From: Linnemannia hyalina
Lineage: Eukaryota; Mortierellomycota; Mortierellomycetes; Mortierellales; Mortierellaceae
DNA: 64,000 nt
Direction: 5' to 3'
NCBI GenBank assembly: GCA_019671135.1
Contig: JAHRHY010000023.1
Span: forward strand, 372,001 to 436,000
Both the position numbers and the translations under genes were made by a program. Shown one piece after another: positions 12,701 through 26,118 of this stretch; within the stretch, counting starts at the first letter, position 1; every line of letters begins with the position of its first letter. The notes beneath the pieces are model-generated. The model ran no database searches. It was not told where the DNA came from and worked only from the letters and a program-made list of their open reading frames with translations.

Positions 12701-15056
12701 ATGTTGCATTGATGTGGACGGTGCATATGCTGGCCCCCTTTCGATACCACGAGGATTTGCTCAGGAGTTATAGTCCTCACCTTCTCAACTATGCCTTTCC
12801 ATTGGAGCGATATGTATGTCCCTTTTGCTTTTGCTCTTTCTCTGATCCGGGTCCTTTTCATTTTCATTGCTTGTGCATTTTGGATATTATTTTTCAAGGT
12901 TGTACCTGAAACTTAATTTTTCCGTCCTCCCTTCCAAAAAAAAAATATATACAATAGGTGGCGGCAGTAGACATCGAGGACCCAACGACCGTTCATGAGG
13001 CCTTCCAACCCTCCAAAGAGATGTGGCACCAACTATACCCCGAAGAAGATTTTGATCTCGACAAGGAAGACACGACTCGAATGTTTGATATCCAATGTCT
13101 TTGGTGTGGTGGGACAAACGTCATGGACAGTTCGACATATATTAAATTCCGGATTGACGGCATGTCGATTGATTGCGCAGGGTGTGGGTCTCAGTGTTCA
13201 TTAGAGACCTTGTCGTCGAAGCGGCTTTGGGATGGGATTGAGGCCTATAGAGCGAATTCTTCTATTCTACTCGGGTAAGGTTTTTTTTCTTTTTTTTTTT
13301 ACTCACGTTCGTGCAGGATCTATTATTTCCCTTTGGGAAATGAAGGGGAAGGGAAAAGGACGAGGTATAAGCGGGGGCTAACACACTAGTGCCATCTTGC
13401 TTCTTTTTTTTTTAACATAATAGTGGATCGCTACTTTCACCATGGACGGGAACCCCAGACGTGGCCGCGGCCCAACGCGAACACCACCACCTCTTCTTCC
13501 ACCCCCGAATCCAATTCGGGCTCGACCAATCCGCCGCATCCCTAAACTGCACATGGCCAAAAGTGATTCAAACCTTCCAGGATCTAGGCCCCGACCAGTA
13601 CTACGGCGTTCGCCCTACAACCCTGGCCAGGATCATGTCCTCCTACATGGGGCTTGTCGAAGACCGGCTCTCGATGGACCTTGTAGCGGGAGCATTGCGA
13701 CAACGGGATTTCCAAAAGGCGATGATGGTTACTGGAGGACAGGCATGGTGTCAACCACAGGTCTTGCAGCGGACGTTGGATCGGTACAAGAAGTTTATGC
13801 TCCTCGCCCGGGCCGAGAGTAAACAAACCGACGGCTCTCATTCCGTCTCGGGTCCCGGGCTAGGAGCAGGACAACCAGGAAGACACGCCTTGGTCCCAAC
13901 ACTCGACATCGATCTCGCCTGGCATACCCATATGCTCTCCCCGGCCCATTACCGCCACTTCCAACTCGTCCATTACGGTCGAGTCCTCAACCACGACGAC
14001 ACGGTCCAAGCAACATCAACAATGACCAAACAGGATTTCGTCCGAACAGCTGATCTGTGGCAGGATCTGTACCAGGAGCGGTATAGCAGTCAACAGACTT
14101 GGAGGGGTCGGTTTGTGATAACGCCTCAGAAGATGTGTGCCGGAGTCTGTTTCCCACCCTATGGGGTGTATCTGATCTGGAAGGGTTGGAAGTCGAAACG
14201 TAAGGCCAAGAAACTGAACCGGGACAGCGGCGGAGCTAACGGCGGTAGTCTGAAGGAGAAGACAAAGAAAGAGAAGAAAGAAAAGAAAGAGGGTGGTAAG
14301 AAGGATAAAAAGTCGTTATGGACAAGGGCGTCAGAGGAGACTACAGTTGTCGAGGCTGACGGGACGTCTTCGAAACACCTTCAAAACGGTACCATGGAGA
14401 AGGATCCTGAGTTGCAGATGGAAGAGTTGGCGATTGGCCAGGAGGAGGAGGAGGATCTGGAGGTGCCGGCACTGGGGTATGATACCAAGGGCAAGGGCAA
14501 GGTCGAGGACGAGTACCATCATACTAATGGAGAGTACCAGCATGCCAATGGCGCCGGAATGGGGCAGGAGCCTTCTCAACAGCAGCAGCAGCCACAACAG
14601 GGAGGTGGCGTGGGTGTAAATGATGCGACGAACAAGAACTTGACGCCTGCACTTGGGCTGGACGGTCGGTTGAGTAACTGGAATGGCGACGCCACTGGAC
14701 CTGATGGGTACGTAATTTTCTGCAATTCTCGATTCTTGTTGCGGTTAGAGAGACGTAAAAAAGTCGTTCATGAACTAAGCAACTGTTTGCCATTCTGTTT
14801 GTTTACTAATAGGCAAGCGTCGTGTACTTCTGGCGCATGCATCATGTCGCCCTGGAACGAGCTGCACGGTAAGATATAAGCCTACGCGTTTCATTTCTTC
14901 GACATTGGCCCTCGATCAAGAGCCTGTATCATCACGAGCAACACACTCATCACCACGTTCTCTCGTTCCTCTTTTCTCGTTCATTTAGATATGATGCCCT
15001 ATGTAGATCTCCCTCCTCCTCAGCAGCAACGCGAACTCCGGAGAGAACGGACCTAA
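9706..15056 (+). CDS. Glycine-rich domain-containing protein (DUF1399/GRDP family) with long low-complexity N-terminus
   Basis: The secure part is six exons: 12157-12345, 12701-12813, 12958-13274, 13424-14707, 14813-14868 and 14989-15056, all phase-consistent, giving about 675 residues. They carry the repeated DUF1399 motif, once as DVALMWTVHML-P and once as DIDLAWHTHMLSPAHY, plus CLWCGG and CAGCG cysteine pairs. A lysine/glutamate-rich tail and a short end with CTSGACIMSPW follow. The 5' part is less certain. An open frame from 9706 to a donor at 11470 encodes Q/N/S/T-rich sequence; a later start is possible at 10879. A short in-frame segment (LTLKELASDLITGRRV, about 11676-11800) probably bridges to 12157, but its splice sites are unclear. 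Plant relatives are linked to stress and development; the fungal role is unknown. The 5' exons could instead be a separate gene or non-coding leader. Confidence 0.72.
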
Positions 15057-15247
15057 AAGCCTCTTTTCTTATCCCCCCCCCCCCCTCGACCTTTTCTCTT
15101 CTGTATCTACCAACTCTTGCACTCTTTTATCCCTCAGCGTCATTTTAAAAAAAAAAAACTCGTTATTTGTTTTGTTATTTACACGTGTATTATTGTACAA
15201 TGGTTTGCTGAATGAGTTTTTGATGGGCTTGTCCTGAGAACTGCTTG

Positions 15248-16358
15248 CTATGAGGAAAAGAAGGCTGTGGCTGATGTGATGGTCAATTGGTTCAGATCCT
15301 CCTGTTGACGATCTGCTTCTGCTTCCCGCTCCTGCTGTAACTGCATTTCTCTCTCCTCTTCCTCCTCATGCTATTTTCAATCAAAAGACACATGCGTTAA
15401 TAAGTCATCAAAGAACAAGGGAGAGGGGGGAAAAAAGAAAGAAAAAAAAACGCCTTGCAAACGCAACATCGCGCAAAAATGCTAGATACAAGTAATTGAT
15501 ACATACCCACATGGCCTCCTGCTCGATCCACCAAGTAGGCAAACTGGCCGGGAGAGTGATCCAGTCAATATCAAAGAGTTCAATGAACTGTTCATTGACA
15601 TACCGGGCCTTGTTTCCCGCGTAGGCGCGGTATTCGACAATGATCGAACTAAAATTCCAATGCTGTAACCGGCGCAGACATCCCATAAACGTCCCAATCT
15701 CATGTATTCCCGATCTATTTCAGAGAAAATGACCGCGACAACAACAACGTAAAAAACGGCGGTGGTAGTGTGAGTAGGTCGGAATGACCACGTTGGGATC
15801 ATTGAAAAAGATTTGCGATTCAAACCTTGTGGGGGGGTCCTTGTAAGGGCACTTGACGATGTTGGAGCGCAAAAGATATAGAACTTACGTGTCCATGACC
15901 ATGATGGGGTAGTTGTTGACATCCAGGATCATCTCCAGGCCCTCCTTGATCAGCTCCTCGCTCAGGGGCTTCCACCAACTGGTCTGGAAAGGCGCCGCCG
16001 GGATTGAAGGTGTCGTCAACGTAACTGTGTTCACTCCTCCTCCACCACCTCCACTCGTTGAAGAATCGCCACCCGCTCCTCCCTGTCCTGTCCCTGACCC
16101 ATCCGGATTATTCCCGCCGCTGCTGCTGCTGTTGTTGCTGTTGGTATTATTCTTCCAAGAGCCAAGCGCGAGATCAACCAACCGGATTTGGTTCTCTTCA
16201 AAGAAATTGGACATTGCTCTTGAGGGCAACTCGGGGGTGAGGAGGATAGCGGTTTTGAGGTTGAGGGAACGGATGAATGGAAAGTGGGATGGGTGGAGGG
16301 TGTCGGACCTGTAGAGCCCTGGTTCTACGATTCCAAACTGTTCTGGAGGTATTAACAT
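15248..16358 (-). CDS. OCA1/SIW14-family tyrosine phosphatase-like protein, catalytically dead
   Basis: Exons 16358-15889, 15714-15507 and 15370-15248 give 266 residues. The start MLIPPEQFGIVEPGLYRSD matches the usual OCA-family opening, so the ATG at 16358 is preferred over longer in-frame options. A Gly/Ser/Asn-rich insert lies at about 75-130. The phosphatase loop region reads VMDTSGIHEIGTFMGCLRRL. Aligned to the family's HCNxGxxRTGxxxGCLRRL loop, the nucleophilic Cys is Asp and the Arg is Glu. The body after it (HWNFSSIIVEYRAYAG, NEQFIELFD) is well conserved, so the gene is under constraint as a non-catalytic member. Yeast OCA proteins act together in stress and cell-cycle responses, and Siw14 cleaves inositol pyrophosphates. 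A scaffold or regulatory role is inferred here. The C-terminus is Glu/Gln-rich. Confidence 0.9.
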
Positions 16359-16654
16359 CGTTTCCTTGTGTGTGTGTGTTTGTAAGTTGGTAGGTCGGTG
16401 GGTGATGGGTTTTTTTGGTTGGTCCTGCGAATGGAGGGGTGGTGTTGTCCTGGTCCTTTTGTCCTGTGAATGGTTAATGGGTGGAAAGTTGCAGCCCTTG
16501 GGGGTCGCGAAATAAAAGGTGCGAGAGAAGAGAAGCGGGTGGCTTTGCTGTAAGGCAATTTTTGGTTGTAAGAAAGGCCCAGCTCTCCCACTCTTGTTCA
16601 CATCAGCAACCCAAAGACACAATCCCCACTTACAACTAACTCACACAGGACATT
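16359..16654. promoter_or_regulatory. Short divergent promoter shared by the OCA-like gene and LSM2
   Basis: Only 296 bp separate the two start codons. It contains a GT microsatellite at about 16367-16380 in the leader of the minus-strand gene and a CA-rich leader on the LSM2 side. Both promoters must lie here or overlap the transcribed leaders. Confidence 0.5.
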
Positions 16655-17860
16655 ATGGTGAGCAAGCAACTGTTGTCGCTGCATCAAGGAAAGCTAGTCT
16701 TGAACAGGAAGCCCAGCTTGGAGGCGCAAAAGGACAGAGAATTATTGCAGGCATGGCTGGATGAGGACACGGCCAAGAGCTAATCGTTGTGCTGAATCAG
16801 GGCCATGTAATGGCTCTCTCGTTAACATCAGGAGCAAACCTTGACGCCATCGTTTCGACGCGCCCTTCGGCGACAGGAATACCGTGAACCCTTACAGCGC
16901 TGAAGTGAATACAAAGAAGGGAACGACAAGAAGCACTGACACAAGAGGAGCGCACGCGTGACAGGATAATATACACAAGGGTACAGCAAAACTACAGCCA
17001 CCAAATATCAACAAGCAGAGAACCTAACAACCTCTTTACCACTACCCTACCTCTACGACAACAATAGCTTTTCTACTCATTTTTCAAGACATTGGTCGGT
17101 CAACCCGTGACGGTCGAGCTCAAGAACGACCTGGCCATTACAGGAGTCCTCGTCTCTGTCGATCAGTTCCTCAACATCAAACTCGATAACATCAAAGTCG
17201 TCGACGAAGAGCGCTACCCACACATGGTAAGCGTCACGAATATTCACACGGGCAAGGAAAAAAAAGGCAACGACAAGTGGGAAGAATTGGAACAAAGGAG
17301 CACTTGGGAGTGACATCAAGGAACGGATTGCTTCAGCGCGGCTGAATGCGAAACTGCGGTGTGTTTTGAGTAGTTTTGCATTGTATATCACGAAGACAGG
17401 AAAACAGTTGATATATGGATGACGAACTTGGTTGAAACAGACAGCACAAATACAGAGCACTTGCGCGGAATAATGAGACACATCACATACACTTTGACGA
17501 GGAGTGTGCAGCGACTGCACGTCGACGACGATCTGTTATTGAACGATCCAATTGGCACTGCCTAAAAACAGGGCGACAATCGGGAATAAGCGTTAGATCA
17601 AGGACATATCTCGTCAGGAGAACCACCAATCCTATTGGGGCGTACATTCCAGCATCGAAAAGCACGACAGACCAAGCAATTGACACCGATCCCCACCTCT
17701 CTACACCTGAAATATCAAATAGCTCGCGGTGAAGAACTGCTTTATTCGTGGATCGGTCGTTCGTTATGTCCAGTTGCCCGCTCCATCAGTCGACACAGCA
17801 CTTTTGCAGGACGCCGCTCGACGCGAAAGGCAACAGCCCGCTACAGGCGCCCGGAAGTGA
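16655..17860 (+). CDS. LSM2: U6 snRNA-associated Sm-like protein LSm2
   Basis: Three exons: 16655-16657 (only the ATG), 17068-17226 and 17723-17860, giving 99 residues. After the single-codon exon the protein continues LFYSFFKTLVGQPVTV, which is the invariant LSm2 start, so the lone ATG exon is well supported. Sm1 is at about 6-47 (ELKNDLAITGVLVSVDQFLN) and Sm2 at about 55-75 (KNCFIRGSVVRYVQLP). LSm2 is a subunit of the LSm1-7 ring (mRNA decay) and the LSm2-8 ring (U6 snRNA). Introns of 410 and 496 nt are long for this window. Reading through the first donor from the same ATG gives a 41-codon frame ending at TAA near 16783, so intron retention would make a short unrelated peptide. Confidence 0.96.
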
Positions 17861-18264
17861 ACATTGGGATGATTGATGATCGAAGAATACAACGACAGGA
17901 AACAAAACACTGCCGTAGATAGGCAGTGCAGTAACATACAAAAAATACAAACAAATCGAGAAAAAAAAAATTGTCAACCACACGCCACAGTTGTTGAAGT
18001 TCTGTATCCATTTGGGACGAGAAGAGTGCGAGAGAGAGAGAAAGAAGCGAAGGATCATACATCGTGGTGTGTTATCGGCTCAATGTGAAACTTATCGTGA
18101 AGGGAGGATATATAAAGAATGAATGCTTTTATTTTATGAGAGTATTCACAGATGTAATGAGAGGGGATAGAGAGTGGGTAAACTGAAAACAAGACTTGAC
18201 AAAGAAAATATATATATGTACAACTCCATCTTCAGCAATAACGCTTCCTTTAGTAAAAAATAAT
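17861..18264. other. Convergent 3' region between LSM2 and YOP1
   Basis: 404 bp holding the two 3' untranslated regions. AT-rich with A runs and short TATA-type repeats (TATATATATG near 18209). No gene is seen. Confidence 0.5.
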
Positions 18265-19825
<1,561 letters not shown>

Positions 19826-20074
19826 GGTTGAAATGGTATAAGAGGGGGGTAAAGTTGAATTTGAGGGGTGAAGAAGAAAAGAAAAGGAAAAGGGAAGAAA
19901 GGAAAAAAGAAGAACGCTTTTTAAAGGATCACTTTTTCTTTCAAGTCTGATCGAAAGAAGAAGGTACACGGCCCATGAGGGGAAACAGCCCCCGTCTCAG
20001 CCCACTTCCCTCTACCTTCATCTTCTTTCCTTCGTTATCAAGGAAAAGTGAGAATGGGAACACGGAGGCAAAAC

Positions 20075-20113
<39 letters not shown>

Positions 20114-22627
20114 ACAAGGCGGGATGGAAAACTGGTAACTCGCAACGGCACAACTGCTTGAACTATTGGAACATAACAAAAAAAGTGATCTAACGAGCAA
20201 TCGAGGTCATCGTTCACCATTCACCCTTCACCCTTCAAACTCGCCTGACATGTGGAACACAACCGCGGGTAACAATCTTTCGTTTTATCTTGTCGACTCC
20301 AATTGAACTCTACTTTTCTTCACCCTCATAACGCGTCTTTTCCTTTTTTTTCTTCTCAGGACACCATTGACGACCATTAGCAACCATTCCCACTCGCAAC
20401 TTTCCAATTCAAAGCAAGAACAGGCCACCCTCTCATTTGAGACCATGTCCATCATCACACCACCCGCTCGGTCTCGTCCACCACATGTTTATGCTGACGC
20501 ATTGCTTTGACCTGGCGCTTGTTTCTTCTGTAATCTGGAGTAAAAGGAGCGGAGTTTTTTCTCTGATCCGCCGTCATATTACTCCCAGGTGAGGTGAGGT
20601 GAGGTGCCCTGGGTCAACCCAATGTCACTTCCCGCTCGGGGTTTCTATTTTTTTCTTTCTTCTTGTGTGTACGACCATACCTCCTCCTCGCTGCAAGGAC
20701 CAACAAGGTCACCAGGAAACCATGGCAACTCCACAGACACATGTCCAAACTTCACACCCTCCGCTCTCACAGGAATGCACACACAGACGACGTGTTGGAC
20801 GACCGAACTGGACCATCCTTTTTTTTCCCCCTCTCCTGCGCACCATGTCCGAGCGTCGTTTGCTCTTGGTCGAATACGAAGGCAAGCTTGATTCTCCTCT
20901 GACGTGGTTTGCTTATCTCATTTTCATTTCTGATCATTCATGTATTTTTGGCTGGGAAAAAAAAAAAAAAATTGACTGCGTAAAAACTCTATCCGTCCCT
21001 TTCCCTTGAATCCAGTGAACGATCTTGGCCACTATTGTGCCTCTCCACTCTTTTGCTCAATAATTCTCATGTGAACGAACAGCACAACAACAACAACGAT
21101 AGAGAGGGAAAGGTCAGTCCCAGGGACGCCAACCCCCCCGGATTCAATGCAAGGGTATGCATCAAAGCTGTGGAAACATCCATCAGCATGCCATGCATAT
21201 TATGCACATGTGGCCCAGCACTCAACTAGCTTCAGCTTACCTTAATATCAGTGGCTTGGGCCCTGAGCGGCTTCAACTCCTCCGGTCGACTACTTAGCCA
21301 TGTCTTCTCACTCTTGGATGGGCTACGTCCTTATTCAAACATCCTGCATCCCACGTCGCTTTAGGGTTCTACAACAGCGATGGTAAGTCGGCGGCTGCTT
21401 CAAGCTGGATAACATGCTTTTGGAGACTGTCAAGGTCATTGTCGATTGAATGCAGGGATTCCATGAGTACCGGTTCAAGCCTGACACCGTCTTGTTCAAG
21501 TTCCACATTGATTTAATCTAGGTAACGCGAAAAAAAAAATAGAAGGCGCAGTTGTGTGAATATGAGTTACGAACACGACACGTCCCAATTACTAACAACT
21601 AACAAGAACAAGGACATGAACTTATAAACCATATCATGTTGTAGAACATGTCCAGCACCTGGATTTGTTGATTGTAAACCAGTATCCTCCTCTTCCTTGG
21701 TCGCGCCGTTCTTGTCCACGGATTAATTAAGAAATTAAACTAGAGTTGGGATAAGTCGGAGCCTTGGGTCGATTTTGCGCGACGTCATTTTTGAGTACTC
21801 TTTCAAACTTTACGAGGATGTGGCAACGACTGTTGAGGTGAGAGGCTGGATGGTGGTGATGAGATCCCATTCTTTTGTTTTCAACAACTGAAACGCAAAC
21901 GCCGATTTATTTTCAAGTCCAACTGTGAGCTGGAATGCCCATTTTTTTTTTCAAAGTTGATTGGTGGATTCCACAGACATAACCTGTCTCTCGGCGATAC
22001 GGATCAATGGTCGCTCAGTGATTTTTTTCCTCCCCTGGCTGACAACCATGATGGCGCGTTGTTGTTCAAGGGGTCGCCCATAACCCTGACTGATCTTATC
22101 GCTCACCAACTACCCCATCCATCCGGTTATCTTCCACCCCCATGCTTGGTCAAAGACCCATGGCTATCACTCGGTACATTTCTCTTGATCAAGATGATAG
22201 AATTTTTGGTGGCAAAACACACCTTTCTTTCTTCGATCTGTGGGGATCAAAGCGCGTCCTACGATCACGTCTTTGTAACGGGTCTCAAAGGCGACGCATT
22301 GGGCAACACATTCATCCCTTTTGTTTTGTTGTCAACTCTACATCACCACTAATGAGTATATCATCCTCAATAAACCATTTGTTTTCCACACGACCCTCGT
22401 CACCTTCAATGTCTCAGAAACAACCCCTTTTCTACTTGTTTTTACGCTCGTGCGATAATAATCAACTTTTTTTTTTCTTTTTTCTTTGATTGCAGTAATT
22501 GTATGTACATGACCACTAGTACTCCTAACGTAAGCCAACAAACCGAATCGCTCGCTTATAGTCTCCGTCGTTGTTGTGCCATCGTTGTTGATGTTATGGT
22601 CGCCTTTGCTGCTGTTGTTGTTGATTT
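19826..22627. other. 2.8-kb gene-poor region with possible decayed coding fragments
   Basis: A perfect A run of about 33 nt lies at 20078-20110. CT-rich DNA follows to about 20,900. Around 21,270-22,350 there are short stretches that look protein-like but are cut by stops: one near 21,400-21,450, one near 21,455-21,520 and one near 21,785-21,838, followed by a GTGAGAGG donor-like site. A 131-residue frame at 21957-22352 has no recognisable domain. I cannot assemble an intact gene. It may be the remains of one, or chance. Confidence 0.35.
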
Positions 22628-23710
22628 TTACTTGTTGGCATGAGCGGCCTGGATGGCGGCATGGATGGCCTCACCAAAGCCTGGGGCAGAGGCAGGGTTC
22701 TGACCGGTGACGATACGTCCATCCGTGACGACCTTTGCGCCCCAAGGCTGGTCTGCCTTGTGGTAGTGCGCTCCGAGCTGTCTCAACTTTGTCTCCAGCA
22801 ACACGGGCACCACTAATTGATTGAGGGAGGAGATGAAATAAAAGGTATTAAGAGAGAAGGTTAATGTGGGATGATGGAGTCAGAACCACACGCCATGACG
22901 ACAAAATCAAGGGCTAAGAGAGAAAATCAACAGTATCACCCATCGAAACAAACAAAGACAACACAACTTACGATGCTCCTTCTTGACAGCGCGCTCCTCA
23001 TCATCACTGAACCCAGTAACATTCTTGCCCTTGACCAAATGCGTTCCATCCTTCAAAACAACATCCGTCAATGCAATGGGACCATGACAAACCGCCGCCA
23101 CAACCTTTCCAGCCTCATACGCCGCAGCCGTGACCTTCAACGCGGCCTCATCGTGTTCAAGATCGAACATGGGACCGTGTCCACCGGGGTAGACGATAGC
23201 TTCGAATTCAGACTCGCGACCGATGAATTCTGAGACCTTGTGGGTGTTGTCGACCTTGTGCTGGTAGTCTTTGTTGGCCAGGAATTCTACCGTGTTTGGG
23301 TGGTCCTATTGGGTTTTTGTTGTTTCGTGGGGGGCGGGGGCATTGGACAAAATGAAGGAAGAGGCGCGTGGGAAGAGAAATGATGACAATGAATTCGTGT
23401 GTAGGTGAGTTCTTTGCGAGAAGGGAGGGGATAGGAAACATAACGATGAACCATCAAGAAGCATGTTATTTTGGGGCGACTATCCTCCAATAAGAAAACG
23501 ACAAGAAGGATAAATTACCTTGGCAGCCTCAATAGACCCCTTGTCAAGAGGCGCCTTGCCGCCCTTGGGCGAGGCAAAGACGAGCTCATATCCATGGCGG
23601 GCCAAGATCGTCGCGGGCTCGGCAACCTCCTCGGCGTACCAACCCGTCTGCTCTCCAGAGTTTCCCAGCTGGTCGTGGGAGGTGAGAACGAAAAGGATCT
23701 TCTTGGTCAT
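22628..23710 (-). CDS. HSP31: DJ-1/PfpI superfamily protein, Hsp31-like (probable glyoxalase III/chaperone)
   Basis: Exons 23710-23519, 23305-22972 and 22812-22628 give 236 residues, matching the 237 of yeast Hsp31. The N-terminus MTKKILFVLTSHDQLGN and GWYAEEVAEP are typical of the subgroup. GGHGPMFDL precedes the nucleophile elbow AVCHGPIAL with Cys137-His138, the expected catalytic pair. The C-terminal TGQNPASAPGFGEAI is also conserved. Hsp31 converts methylglyoxal to lactate without glutathione and protects against oxidative and protein stress. All catalytic residues I can place are present, so an active enzyme is expected. The start is the ATG directly before the first beta strand. Confidence 0.93.
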
Positions 23711-24664
23711 CTTTGAAAGAGAAAGAGGGAGAGTGTGAGTGGTGTGTGGAGTGGGGTAGAAAGTGTTTTTGTGGGTGAGAGTTGTGTGAGAAAGTTGAGG
23801 AAGAATAAAAAAGTGAAGCTGGGGAGAAGGGCAGAAGGACATGCTATTTATGCAAAACCCCCTCGCGCGCGCGAACCGACCACTTCGCGACAATATTTTC
23901 GCTCTTTTTCTCCTCATACCCTCCCTGTCTTGAACGTCGCATTAATCCTTTATACGTGAATGAGCACATCATCCCCCAATTACTTTCCCCCCCTTTGACA
24001 CCTTCACTTCCCGCCTTTGCATTACCAATCCTTTTGTACGTTGTTAGGCTTTCAATTCGATCATATCCGGTGTTAGTCCGTCCATCACCGGCGATTGAAA
24101 GCAACAAATGAACCCGACAGCCATCGATCATCTTCTTCATCCACACTCCTTCCTCACAAAGCATCCAAAGTAGCCTGAGAAGAAAAGAAATAAAAAGGGC
24201 CGATTTGTCATCTGTAGGATTGGAACATGGTTGGTTGGTTAGAAGAGCAACAGAGGTAGAAACAGGCTCCAGTCAGTCGCTCCTTTCTCTCTCATCGAAA
24301 TTGTTCTCTTGCCTTCCACACTCTCAAACTACTTTGGCCAAACACAGCGTTTGCGATCTCAGGAGACCACGCTTACGACGAAGTGCTGCGCGCCACCAAC
24401 CCCTACACATACTCCTTACACCACAAATACCTACACCTACACAAGTACAACTGCGGCCTTTTTAACAAAGCATACACACATGGTACCACTGACATGCAGA
24501 TGTTTCTTCTATGGTTGGGTTTTAATTCATTCGATTGACTAAACTAGGAAGCAGCAAACCACTCGGCCAGTCCGGTTCCCAGGGTTGGCGAATCCCATCC
24601 GTCCGAGAAAGTGTTTTTGATTGTTTTGTTGTTGGTTTGATTGTTGACGATGGGGGGTGAGCTT
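23711..24664. other. Intergenic region between the DJ-1/Hsp31 gene and the A20/AN1 gene
   Basis: 954 bp: the promoter of the DJ-1 gene on the left (GT-rich leader and a CGCGCGCG patch near 23865) and the 3' region of the A20/AN1 gene on the right. No convincing coding sequence is seen. Confidence 0.45.
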
Positions 24665-26118
24665 TTAATCCATGCGGGTGAAGCTGCGACCGCCCCGTGG
24701 CTTGTCGTTCAACTTTGGGTTGGCCTTTGTCAACATATCCTTGCCCATCTTTGCAAAGTCGAATTCGCAGTCGTGTTTGTCGATCGACTTGTGTGTATCG
24801 CAGAAGACATATTCACAGCGGCACTTGTTGATTGCTTGTTTTGCGAGGGGGATCTAAATGAGAGAAAGAGAGCCGTATGGTTAACACACAAGTTCATGTA
24901 TATTACTTGAATACACATACATACGTGGCAATGCGAACCACTTAAACAGATTGCAATTATGATATAAGAAGATTGCAACGTGATAAATATGATGAATGCG
25001 GGCTCCCGTTCTTTACCTTGGCACGGCACATGAAACACCTTCCCTTGTTTGCCTGGACGGCCTTCTCGCCGGGTGCGCCGTCGCCCGCTGGGGCGGCAGT
25101 ACTTGTTGGTGCGATCGGTGAGGAGGATGAGGATGTAGCGGGCTGTGATGGTCGTGCTGGTGCGGGTGCCGCCGTGGGCTGTGCTGTTGGTGGCGTGAAG
25201 GCGACGGCAGGGTTTGTTGGAGGCGAGGCTGCGGCAGGAGCCAATTGTGTGAGGGGGATAGTGGGCTGGGTGATCTTTTGAGAGGGTGATCCGGCAGTCT
25301 CGACGCCGGTATTAGAGACAGCGTTGTTGTTCTTTTGGCCGACCTCCTTGAAGCACTTGGAGCACATGTTGTTGTTGATGGGGTTACTATTGGAGCAGAA
25401 TGAGAAGAGAACGTCATGTGGAGCAGTGAGTTAGTCAATTGTCATTTAGCGAGTGAGCAAGTCAGTTGAGTTGAGTTGGTTCAGGCAGAACATAACATAT
25501 GTCTGTTGCTTCCGACATTGTCGTCAGCCGATATCGGCGATATGGGATCACGCGGACAGAAAAAAAATCATAAAATGGCTGGGGATAAGGTATGTCCATG
25601 TATGCGGTGTGTATGTGTGTTATGTCCGCATAGCGAACAAAGGGAAACAAAAGGCCGCGCATACAAGGGATACGGGCAAGCGTGTCTGCGAGTGATGTCT
25701 TCCTTTTTTTGTTCCTTCCCTTCGTCTTCCGTCTTCTTCCTCCTTGTTGCTGATGATATGCAGGAGGCAGAGACACAGGAGCAGCAACAACAAAGAAAAT
25801 TATGATTCACCACATAAAGAAAAGAATAGCTGCAAGCAGTAATAAAGGGAACGGAAGTGTGTTGGAGCAGATGGTAACATAAAAGCCAGGAATAGAGAAA
25901 TAATAAGGCCCCCAAAAATATATGCTTGCGTACTTCTCTGTCCGCTTGTGGAATATAAAAAAAATGTGCTGGAGTAGACAGGGAAGGAAGGGAGGCAGAG
26001 CAGTGACAACAGTGAAGAGCAATAAGAAAAGGGTTCGAAAGAGAAAAGTAGCTTACCCGTAGAAGCCGCAGCCATTGGCGCAGGTGATGGGCAAGTTCTG
26101 AGCGTTGTTGTCCTCCAT
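24665..26118 (-). CDS. A20/AN1-type zinc finger protein (ZFAND5/6-like, stress-associated protein)
   Basis: Exons 26118-26057, 25386-25017 and 24853-24665 give 206 residues. The A20 finger (about 13-35) has CANGCGFYG followed by MCSKCFKE. An Ala/Pro/Ser/Thr-rich linker follows. The AN1 finger (about 137-180) has GRCFMCRAK, then CRCEYVFCDTHKSIDKHDC with all Cys/His ligands. The second intron splits the AN1 finger between CRAK and IPLA. The protein ends GRSFTRMD. Such proteins bind ubiquitin through A20 and link stress signals to proteasomal degradation. The first intron (670 nt) is among the longest in the window. Confidence 0.94.

Noticed and set aside
15815..15845. GATTCAAACC resembling an inverted tRNA B box
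   Set aside because: No acceptor, D or anticodon stems can be drawn around it; it lies inside an intron of the OCA-like gene.
17077..17520. 147-codon minus-strand frame across LSM2
   Set aside because: Antisense of LSM2 exon 2 and intron 2; no family resemblance, while the plus-strand LSM2 exons are unambiguous.
17227..17722. Possible intronic box C/D snoRNA in the long LSM2 intron (GGATGACG-like box)
   Set aside because: The box C match is poor and no box D lies at a suitable distance with flanking complementarity.
20078..20110. 33-A run as a retroposon tail
   Set aside because: No AATAAA or coding frame precedes it at a sensible distance; treated as a homopolymer run.
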